Virus record (IMG/VR): IMGVR_UViG_3300009104_000020
Location: 1-64,000 of that record
DNA: 64,000 bases
Strand: one strand, 5' to 3'
Source of the DNA: a virus
Of this stretch, positions 47,748-58,500 are shown piece after piece; within the stretch, counting starts at the first letter, position 1; the number at the start of each line of letters is the position of its first letter. The translations under genes and the position numbers were made by a program. The notes below the pieces were generated by a model. It was not told the DNA's origin, did no database searches, and saw nothing but the letters and a program-made list of their open reading frames with translations.

Positions 47748-49541
47748 ATGGCTAACGGATACGACGGATTCAATGTGGCAATGGGCCTTATGGCCGATAC
47801 CTTTGACGAGGATGAGGCCAAGCGCAGAGAAGCGAGGGCAGAGAAGGCTGAAATACGCCGGGAGAATCGGGCTGACACGCGACTGATAGAAAAGGAAAAC
47901 CGCCTCAACATGAGGACTGACGCTGTCATTCAAGAGCAGAGAAACTTTCTTCAGACAAACAATGAACGCTTGAAGCTTATAGAGTTGAAAGACGAAGCCG
48001 CTGCCCTGGGGCTACCTTTCGAGGGACTGTCAAGGCATGAGCTTATTCGGCAGAACGCGGTTGCTAAAACAAACATTGGGCCTTGGAGTTGGTTTATGAC
48101 CAATAAGCAGTACATAGACCAGTTACCGATGGATGCGTCAGAAGCTGCCTACCAAGAGGTGCTAGGGATTCAGGGGCCACTTGACCTTGAAACACTAAAG
48201 GAACAGCCACCGGAAAAGCTTTTAGAATTACAGTCAAGACTCCAGACACCTGTTGAGTCCATAGCTAAAACTGAACGGGAAAACCGCATTAGAAAATTAC
48301 CGTCCTATCAGAAAAACCTGAAAAGGCTAAACCAGTTACAAGCCATAGCAGGGAAATATGCTTACCAGTCCATTGGGCCTACCATGATGGGAGTAGCACA
48401 GGGCCTCAGGGGGCAAACGGCCAGTCATTTGGAAATAGCTGGAAGATTGATGAACAACCCGGAATTTACCAGCATGATGAATGCAGACGGGGAAGATCTG
48501 GGCAAAGTTCGGACACAGTTGTTCCTACAGAACCCGACAACTTTTTTTGCAAAGGCCTACGACGCAAGAGGCACGGGTACTGGCATGGGGTATTTAACGA
48601 TGGAACAGGGCATAAAGCTGTCTGCCTTGTATGAATTCGCAAAGGAAGAGGTAAGGTCAGAGTTGTCGGAGGTAGCTCAGTCTGGCAAGCCCATGACTAA
48701 AGACAATACAGCCGCCCTTGAATGGCTTAACAAAGAACTAGAATTAACAATAAGCCAAAGGGACAAGGCCAGCCAAAGAGAAACATTTGCCAAGGTGTGG
48801 CCAGAAATGCTGAATGAAATAAGTACATTGATGGATCCAAAAACAGTTGCTGGACCTCTCCTGCGTCAAGATACTCACTCTTGGTTAAACGAATTTATAA
48901 TCAAGGGAGAAGAGCAAGAAAGCCAACGGCAGACCGGGCAGGGGCAGGGACTCGGGCAACAGAAAAGACCTGAACTCCCCGGACTTGGTCAGAGCCAACG
49001 CACTCCGGCCCCATTCCCCGGTGATCCTCGTTCTAGTGTTGCGCCTTTGCCTCCGCCGATTGCTCCTCCAGTAGTAACGGTAGAAGGGGGCGAGCCATCG
49101 CAGGACAGACAACGGTTAGCTGAACAATATTACAGGAGATCTCTTTTCGCACCAGAGGGAAGGGGTGACTACTTTGGTTACTGGGCTTCTCCGGGCAGCC
49201 TTCCCCCGGCCGAGCTGATTAAAAGAGGCGTGTCGAGCGCACAGGCGTTGAAAGCGGAAAAGCAAAGCGAACTTCGCAGCATAGGCGCAGCCCGCTCCGC
49301 AAGTGGCATAACAGTCAGCCCGAGGAAAAAGGTGTGGCAAACCACAGTTGAGGCAGGCGAAGTTGGCGGAAATTGGGGGTGGGAACCGTTTGGAAGGGAC
49401 GAACTAGAAACTAATAAGGAAACGGCCATAAGATTATTTAAGGAAATAGATGATATAGACGCCGCGCTTGAGAGAATGAAGAAGCAGGCAGAGAATCAGA
49501 CAGGCGCGAAAATCCCTGGCTTGGGCGCAGAACAGAGGTAA
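47748..49541 (+). CDS. probable internal virion protein, helical
   Basis: 597 residues. Residues 15-80 form a long charged helix (EDEAKRREARAEKAEIRREN). The middle is helical (LPSYQKNLKRLNQLQAIAGKY). Residues 390-450 are Gln/Gly/Pro-rich and disordered. The stop lies in the GTAACACTAA element before the giant gene. It may be a core or ejection protein working with the giant protein. Confidence 0.45.
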   Translation: MANGYDGFNVAMGLMADTFDEDEAKRREARAEKAEIRRENRADTRLIEKENRLNMRTDAVIQEQRNFLQTNNERLKLIELKDEAAALGLPFEGLSRHELIRQNAVAKTNIGPWSWFMTNKQYIDQLPMDASEAAYQEVLGIQGPLDLETLKEQPPEKLLELQSRLQTPVESIAKTERENRIRKLPSYQKNLKRLNQLQAIAGKYAYQSIGPTMMGVAQGLRGQTASHLEIAGRLMNNPEFTSMMNADGEDLGKVRTQLFLQNPTTFFAKAYDARGTGTGMGYLTMEQGIKLSALYEFAKEEVRSELSEVAQSGKPMTKDNTAALEWLNKELELTISQRDKASQRETFAKVWPEMLNEISTLMDPKTVAGPLLRQDTHSWLNEFIIKGEEQESQRQTGQGQGLGQQKRPELPGLGQSQRTPAPFPGDPRSSVAPLPPPIAPPVVTVEGGEPSQDRQRLAEQYYRRSLFAPEGRGDYFGYWASPGSLPPAELIKRGVSSAQALKAEKQSELRSIGAARSASGITVSPRKKVWQTTVEAGEVGGNWGWEPFGRDELETNKETAIRLFKEIDDIDAALERMKKQAENQTGAKIPGLGAEQR

Positions 49542-49547
49542 CACTAA
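49538..49547 (+). promoter_or_regulatory. GTAACACTAA element before the giant gene
   Basis: Exact copy containing the stop codon (TAA 49539-49541) of the gene before it, 22 bases before ATG 49560. There is no clear ribosome binding site between it and the giant gene. Confidence 0.5.
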
Positions 49548-49559
49548 CAGAAAAGTTGC

Positions 49560-52500
49560 ATGGCAAACCAAATAGTAGATTTCTACCGCCAGCAGAACCC
49601 TACCTATACGGGAACTGATGACAGCATTACCCTGCTTTACGCAGAGGAGTACGCCAATGAACTTCCAAATCTGTTAAAGACCTACCCGGATTTCGCACAA
49701 GACTACAAGAGGATCTATGACCACGCATTCCCTGTAACCGCCGGGGATAGGGCCAAGCAAGCTGCTGGATCACTAATCAAAGGGGTGACAGGAACAATCG
49801 CCTCAATCCCCGAGGCGGTAGGCATAGCGCGGGCTGAAACTTTTGGGCGGGGGCTGGGTGTGGGGACTACCGATTATCGGGAAACCTTAATGGGCCAGTT
49901 AGCTGAAGGGATTCGCGGCGTGGGCGAATGGGCAGCACCAGAGGTTGCGGAAGCCAAGGCCGAGAACATGGCCGATGACTTTTGGACTACGGTAGTTCCC
50001 GGTGCATTTGGTTCAGGCGTAGGATTCCTTACCACAGGTGGCTTAACGGGCATGGGGGTAAGGACGGCCGCTGGTGGGATGCTGGCGAAGGGAGGGGCTA
50101 GGGTTGCCACAAAGGAAAGCGATAGAATGGCCAAGGTGCTTTCCGGCGGATTGCACTCCCCGGCAGTCAAAAACATCTCCCAGAAAGCGGGCAAAGGAGC
50201 AAGCGACCGTTACTTAAAGAAGAAGGCTAGGCAAATAAACGCCGGTAGTATTGCTGCTCTAGGTTCAGCCGCAAACGCCACGGCAGGGTATAAGGACGCC
50301 CTCGCTAACGGAGCAACACCTGAACAAGCTTTATCATCCTATCTACTTAACGGACTTGTCGGCACAAGCGAGGCAATGCCTTTGGCAAGAATGCTTAACC
50401 GACTGGACAATGCGAGTGGTGGGACATTGATGTACTACCTCGCCAATGCAGCACCAGAAATACTGGAGGAATCCCTTCAGGAAGCAATGCAATCGGCTGC
50501 CGGGGACATCATTGCAGCCAACATCGTTAAGTATGACCCCGACAGGGTGATGTATGAGCATCTAGAACGCGATGCGGCTGCCGGAGGTGTGTCCGGTGGG
50601 CTTCTGTCCATCATCACATCTGCATTAAGCCGGAAAGCAAAGCTTTTAGAGGACAAGAAAGCTGGAAGGTTCGTGGAGGATGAAGGCTTTGTCCCCGGTG
50701 AGGGTGAAGAAACGGTTACGGACGCCAGGGGGCGGTACAAGGGTGGCAGAGAGGGTGACATAACCAAGCTTGCCATGATGGTGGCCCTTCAGCGGCAGGA
50801 CGATCCAACCGGGCAAGATCAAGAGGCATGGGCGAAGCTTCGGCAGGCTCACGAAGAGGTAATAGGGAACGACCCTGATGCCCAGATGATATTTGAGGCT
50901 GAAATCTTTAATGCCGACTCAGACCTTGCCGCTGACCGTGCAGCCAACGTAATCAACACGGAGCTGGGAGAGATCGCTAACCCGGAGAAACGGAAGAGCC
51001 GCGCCGTAGAGTCAACCATAAGCCTTGCACCGGCAGACATAATAGGGGCAGAGGAGGAGCTTGACCCAGAACTGGAAGAGAATTTCGCAAACTACAAGGG
51101 CGAACTGCTAGAGGAACGCAACAGTCTTGTAGGCGAGTTGATGGAGGTAAACAACAATATCAACTTGGCCAAAGCCGGTATAGAAGATTCTGCTGTTGAC
51201 CCGGATCAAAGGGCTGCCTACGAACAGATGCTTGTTGGCAGACGGGGGGAGCTAGCTGGAAGAATACAGGCCATCAACGCAGAGATCGAAGGCATAGACC
51301 AGCGACTGTCAAAGGTGGGTCGGGCCACGCCGGACATTGACCTTCTTGATGTCCCGCAAACATTCGACCCGGAAGCCAGAAGAGAAGAAGCAGAGCAGGC
51401 TTTAGATATTGAAACCCGGCTGGTCGCAAGACTGCGTGAAGAACTTGCAGAGCTTGAAGAGCTTGAGAAGGAAGAACTAGACACGGCAGAGAAACAAAAG
51501 TATTGGGATGACTTACACCAAGAACTAGCAGATGACCGCGCCGCGCTGGAGGAACTTCGCGACCAGATGGAAGCTCAACTGTTGGACAGGCTGGCCGCAT
51601 TAGAGACGACAGACACCAGCGAGTTTTCCGAGGAGGACTTACAGGGCCACGCAGAACTAGTTCAGATTACTAGGGAACAACTGGAGGGAGGAGTAACTTC
51701 CGGGCAGGCCGCAGCAGCCGTCGGGTTAACCTCTGACCAGTTAAGCAGGCTGGTTCGATACACGGAAGGCAACACGGACTGGAACAAACACCGGCCAACC
51801 CCGGCAAAACTAGTTCCAAGAAGATTAGGTGGGGCAAGGACAGTCGGGACTGCTCAAGACTTGACCTCCCTAGAGCGACGCAAGGCTAGGGTAGAGAGTG
51901 AAATTGCGGGGCTTAAAAAGAAACCGGCAACAAAAAAAGCTCCGGTCAAAACACAAACTAAAGCAGCTGTAGCAGCAACGGAGCAACACAGGAAAACGCG
52001 GGGGGTTGTCCGAATCCTTCCAACCATTGAAGGAAAGACTCAATTAGAAAGAGCCGAACAGGAGCTTGCCGGAATAAAGGCTGACATCGCTAGAATAAGG
52101 GAAGCTGAAACAGTTGTAAGAGGCCCGGATCAATTAACGGCAGGCGAACTGAACGCCGCAATCAAAGGCCAAAAGCTGCTCATCAAGAGGCTGGAGAATC
52201 GTGTGGCTGCCGGTGAAACGGTATTCAAGGGAACCGGACAATCCATCCTGTCAGAAATAGAGGCCCGCAGAAAGCTGGTCGAAGAACTGGAAGCTAAACA
52301 CGCAACAAAGAAAAAAGCGCAACAGACAGCAGCAGAATTTGACACAGAGAAGAACGCCAAGAAATCACAAACCCTCGGAATAGAGCAAGCCCTTGACCAA
52401 GCCGAAGAGCAAAAAACAGCCGCAACCAAGAAGTTCGACAGACTGGTTGACTCTCTAAAGGGCCTGTCTCCAGAGGAAAGAACTAAACTAGATCAACAAA

Positions 52501-55500
52501 AAGCCAACATTAACGCTGTTAACAGGCTGGATAAAAAGATTAGTAATAACATAAAGAAGATAGACAGCCTTGAGAAAAGGATCAGCAAAGCTGTAAAACA
52601 AAGCACAAAAGATAATCTCCGAAAACAATCCAATGCATTAAAGTCTGAGAACACAAAGTTAAGCAATGATAAGCGGCTAATAATCGGTGTAGAAAGTGGC
52701 CTGACGAAGGAAGAGGCGCTAGACCCGGAAACGGATATTCAAGATACCAAGAAGGCGCAGAACGATGCCATTGTTGATGATTGGGTTGATGCCAATAACG
52801 AAGTCACTAACACACAACGCGAGTTACGGGATGCCAGCAAGCGTGATCCGCTGGATGTCAGGAATGTTGAGATCATATCCCACTTCGGTTCTGACCGGGG
52901 GCTGGCCGAATACGGAAGGGGAGACACAAACAAGCAAGACAGGGAACTGAAGGCAGGGCCAGCTTACTATGAGGTAGGAACAAACGACACAACCCAAGCA
53001 ACCAAGTGGGGCAGGGAAGCGACAGAGACTTTAAATAAATATAAAAAAGCCACGAGCGAAGAGGAAAGAACAAGGCTGGCTCAACAACTCGCCTCCCAAC
53101 TGGCAAGGGGCGCAAATGTCCGTGGAACATCTGGAGTGTCCCGCAGGGGAATTTCATTCATTGCCCCAGATGGAAAGATATGGGTGCTAGGGATAAGCCG
53201 CAGCGGGAAGGACAAAACCAGCTACAGCCTAGTGCCGCCAAAGACAGATCCAAATGACAATGTTGGTTACGAAGGCGTACTGTTTGAGGACTTGCTGGCC
53301 CAAGGGTTTATTCCGTTTGCTGCGATTCGACTTCGGAACCCGGCTGTCAGGCTTAACTACAAGATAGAGTCTGCTGAAGAGTATGAGAACATAGTAGCCC
53401 CCATAAAGCGGGAGGTTGTCGATACGCCTGCATTCATGGAACAAGTGTCTCAGGGGCCGATTAGTAAAACGGTTTCCTTGAACGCAATCATCGAGAAGGT
53501 TGAGCCGGTGTTTGATGCTGGGACTGTATCAAGGACGGGTATTCGCCTCGGTGAAACAGATGCAGCAAGAGCCGCGAGCCGAACCTCCCCCGTTGACGAA
53601 CCAACAGAAATAGGAGAAGGGCCAGTTACCCCGGCAGAAGCTATCGTCGAGGCTGAAGAAATTGTAGAAGATATAGAAGTTAAAATCCTGACGGAAGAAG
53701 GTGCTGGCAATGTTTTCGACATACTGAACAAGGTAGACGACACACCTGTAGAAGTTGTGGTGAACCCGGAAACGGGCCTTGTGGTGCAAAGCGAGGAAGA
53801 TTCGATCAGTAGCGTCGAAGAGGCGATTGACGAGGTTATAGAATCGGACGAACAACTCGATAACCTTGTCGAAACACTAGGCAAGGCTTCCGCAACCAAG
53901 GGCATAAGGTTTGTAGAATTTTTAACAGATCACATACTAAAGATTTATGAAGAAAACGCAGGATCAAAAGAAGCGTTCGTTGAGGCGTTCCTCGGTAGCG
54001 ACTCTGCTCAAATTATTGGCGAGCAAATACGAGCAGAAGCATTCAACGAAGAACTCAATCGCGACGACACAAACCAGCAGCTAGATAATCTGGTTGCCAA
54101 AAAGCAAAAGGAAGAGTCAGACCCGAACTCTAGAGAGGATACTGTTGCCGAAGAAGAACAGGAGGCTTGGGATGTTGTCTTCCCACCAGGGGAGCCTGTC
54201 ATGTCTGTTCCTCTAGGGTTAGGCGGCCCGACGGGCAGTATTTCCGGTTACTCAACATTCGACAGGTTATGCGAAAACTGCTCCGGGAAGGTGATGCGCT
54301 TTTTCAAGGACATGGGGATACCTGTAACTTATGCTGTCATCACATCCAAAAGCCCTGTAGGAAAAGGGAATATAGCCCATTGGGTTGCAGTCGTAAATAT
54401 TAACGGAAAGACTTATGTTGTAGATGATCCACAAACCAACTTGATAGAGGACGCGCCGGAAGCTGGTGAGGTTGAATCAACTAGAGAGAGGTACATTGGC
54501 GAGGCCCCTGAAATGGAGGGTCAAGGCAGAGTTATCAAGGACACTTTCGATCCTGTACTAATCCCTGTCACACCAGAAGCTCTGGAAGCTGCCTACGGAC
54601 AGACTATAAAAGAGGAAGTTCTAATTAAATCGGGGGTATTGAAGGGTGATGTGTTTTCTGAAAGCTACAATCAGGTAGAGAGAAACATAGAAAAAATTAC
54701 CAAGGCAGCGGCAGAGATTGGTGGGGCAACTGAAACACAACAAGAGGAAGCACCTGCTCCCAAACCGTTCGTCGCCAACGAAATCAACAAGGACGGCGAG
54801 ACGGTACGGATGACCTCCGAGCAGTACCAAGACCCTGCCTTTAGAAAAGCTAACAAACTTGATCCGCTTGAATACTTTGTAGACGAGAAGACCAAGAAGA
54901 AAATGCTGGTTAACCAACCCTCGTCAGGGCCGGACATCACCAGAGATCGCAATGCTCCAGACAGGCCTCACAGCGCATACCCAAGAGTTTCCCAGCATAA
55001 GCTAAACAAGATTTTCGCATACCTGATAGAACGACTACGCACCTTGGGTGTGCAGGTGGAGGTGACTGAAAGAGAGTTTGCCAACGCAGCGACTAAAGCC
55101 AAGGCAATGTTCGGGTTCGCCAATGGAAAGCCGATCATCGTGCTGGCCATGAACTCTCTGGAGAACGCAACCACACAGAATTTATACGACCTGCTTCACG
55201 AGATTGGCCACGCTGCGACAGCGGATATGCCCAAAGAGGCTAGGCTGCGGGTGCTGGCTGCCATTGCCAAGCTCAACGATTCAGTCCTCAAGATACCGGG
55301 ACGCAAGTACAGGATCCCATTGGACGAAGCTGGCGAACTTGATGCTGAGATCGAACAGGAGGAGAGGTTGGTTGAAGCTATTGCACAAGCGTTGATAAGC
55401 GAGAACTTTGACCCGACAACGGCTAACACTCTAGCTAGTAAGATTGTCAGGTTTTTCCGTAACCTTATGCTGGCCGTTAAACAGGCTTTCCATCGCATGA

Positions 55501-58500
55501 TGGGTCACGACGGCGAGGTTGCGCTGAACTATTTCAAGGCACAGGTCGAGGCAATGCTTACAGGCAATGAGGCTCCGGCATATTTAAGCTGGGTTTCTGG
55601 GTATAAGTATTCTGTCAGCGAACGGATGGACTCAATGGAGCTTGAGGATTCTGATTCCGTAATTGATTCGATATATGACCTAGCCGGTTTCAGCAAGGAA
55701 TACAAACTGGTGGTTGGAGATTCGCCAGAGGCAGTTGAGCATAACATCAGATGGGCCGGGATACGGTTCACCGTGGAGAGGGATGACCTTTCACCTGAAG
55801 ATCTGGCTGCATCAAGGATGAGAGCGCAAAGGATTATAGCATCTGATAACGCTCTTAACGAAATACTGATCGGCCTGCACGACACATTCAGGCGCACAGG
55901 AGGCAGCCGGTTTTCCGGGATCAGCAGGGAGGAATTCGTAAACCTGCTTACCAACGGGAAACTTCCTAGTGACAGGATCAAGGCAGCCATAGAGGCATCA
56001 AAGGACGAATCGCTTGCCAACACGCAGATGCAAGACCTTGAAGGTGAGGAGGCAAAACAATCTGCCGCTGTCATGCTTCACAGGCATCTGTCATCCATTG
56101 AAACCAGACTCAAGAATCTCAGCGACGAAGCTAATATTGAGCTATCAGAAAGCGTCCCCGGTTCCTCGGTAAACAAAAACAAGAAAGCACACGAAGACCT
56201 TATAAAGCTGACCACCAAGTATGAGGATCTTGGGGTTATGCAGGATCATATCTACAGGATTTCAAATGAACTGATAAACGGGATGGCAGAGAAAACTGAT
56301 AAGACCATCCCCAGGGTTCTGAAGGAGCTTGGATTAAAGGCAACAGCAAAAGAGATTGAAACAGCTAGAAACAAAAGGCTGGGTGATAAATTTATTGATG
56401 CCCTTGAATATCTCTCAACCGAGATTACCGAGTGGGGAAGGGGTACTGCCAAGTCAATACAGAAGAAGATAGCCCTACTTGGCAACCCTGTAACTGACAT
56501 CCTCAATGACCCGGCCACCCTAGCGTTGGCCATATCCATTGGAAGAAACCAGAAAACAGCAATGGCTCTGCTCGCCTTACGCAGGGAAGATATGCAAGGG
56601 ATGAAGCAGGCGTTCAACAAAGCTCTTGCCGCATCCATCTCAGGGAACGTGAAGGCTGCACTTAATGGGTGGAACACAAAGGTAAACAGCAGTACGAGAA
56701 CAGACGCTCCCTTTGAAAGGATAGCAACTAAACTGCGAAAGGTATTAGATAAAATAGCCAAGGCCCAAAAAGTATCCGAAGCCACTCGTGAGGACTTGGA
56801 CGAGTATGAAAGGAGAAATGCTTTATACGAAAAACTGACTGACCCCATTGCAGAGTACAAGGAAGAGGTTGGTGCGATCTTCGGGAAAGAAAGCGTATTG
56901 CCTAATTGGTTAGCCACCAAGGATGGAAAGGGTGGGCAGCAATGGAAAGAGTGGGCAGCCATAGACGGGGCCGTGTATGTAGTGCCACCAAACCCAGCGG
57001 CCAGCCTGAACGAACTAAAGAATCCGAAGAATCATAGCAAGCTTGACCTGATGGACATAAAGAACATTGGGCAGATTGTTAGGGACATCGAGAAGATGAA
57101 CGCTTGGCTGCTGGCCCAGCCTATAGAACGCAGAGGTGGCGAGTACAACATGATTAAGCGCATGGTGGACAGGATGACTGAGTTGCAGGCCATTCAATAT
57201 CACCGTGAGTTAGGCAACAGCCTTGTCGTTCGCCTTATGGGAAGCTTAACTGACAGGCTGGAGACGGTGGGAACGCCTGCGGCATCCAAGATTGCGGCAC
57301 AACTTAAAAGGTTTGCTTATTACATAGCTTCATATGCTGGCCACGGAAGTAAGTCTGCAATCCGCAATGGCAAGTTGTGGAGTAACAAGCTTCAAAAGGC
57401 CAGAATCAAGATGAAGGACGCAGGCCTTAACTATGACCTGAAGACATTCAAGAGGGTTATGTATGGCCCTGCGATGCAATACTTTCACCACAGAAGAGAC
57501 ATACTCAATGACGCGCCAAACCGCGAGACAGGCGAGGACAGGTTGATCGAGTCTTGGCTGAACAGTAAAATCTCGTCCGACCCCATAATGAAGCCAGCTA
57601 TTGACGCAGCTAGAGGTGAGCTTCGGGCGTTCTATAAACAGACGGCAGTTAATTCCAGACAGATAGCTGATGTTGCCTCGAAAATGGGAGTGATGGTTTA
57701 CGACGACGAGGGTGGTTATTTCAGGGAGAGAATTGGATCAAGCCTGACGACCACCATGAGGCACACAAACGACACAGCAAAGAATGTTTGGCGATTCATG
57801 TCACCTGTATGGGGTCATAACAAAAGGAAAGAAAGCGAACTCGCTGGGGTATCAGAACGCCCGGATGCAAACAATTTAACTGAAGAAGAGTTCAATGATT
57901 ATGTGGCGAACAGATTTGGGGACTTGCGAGTTGTAGGCGAATTTGTTTTTCCCATTGTTCTCAGGCCCGGAAGCAGCGTGTTTTACGACATAGACGGATC
58001 TGTCCTTCCCAGAAAGTGGGTGCTGGATTCCCTACAGGAAAACGTAGGCCCAAGTGGGAGCAACATGGTTGGGTTCCTTAACTCCCTTACAGAAAGAGCA
58101 GGGATAGAGAAGGATGATGTCAGGAGGTTTCAAGCTGGCATCGTAAACAGGTTCCAGAGTTTCTTCGACAAGCTCGATTCCGTGGTCGACCAGCAAAACA
58201 AAGAGAGCGGCTTCCTTGGAGGCAAGGCTGCTGTTCCTATTCATGTAATGATGGACGCCCGCAAGTTCAATGATTTCCCCCTTGAGTGGGTTGATTACGC
58301 AGACTTCACGGAGCGCAGGATGTATCAGTTTGTAAAGAACCTATCCGCTGAAGCCGCATTCGGCAGGGACATGGTGCAGGTACATAACGACTTTGCCCTT
58401 GCCCGTAATGACATAGGTGCAGCTATGGCGTTGCACGAGGAAATAGAAGCCGAGATTGGGAAGATGGGTTTGCTCAGTAGGCTAGGGCCAGCTTGGCTTA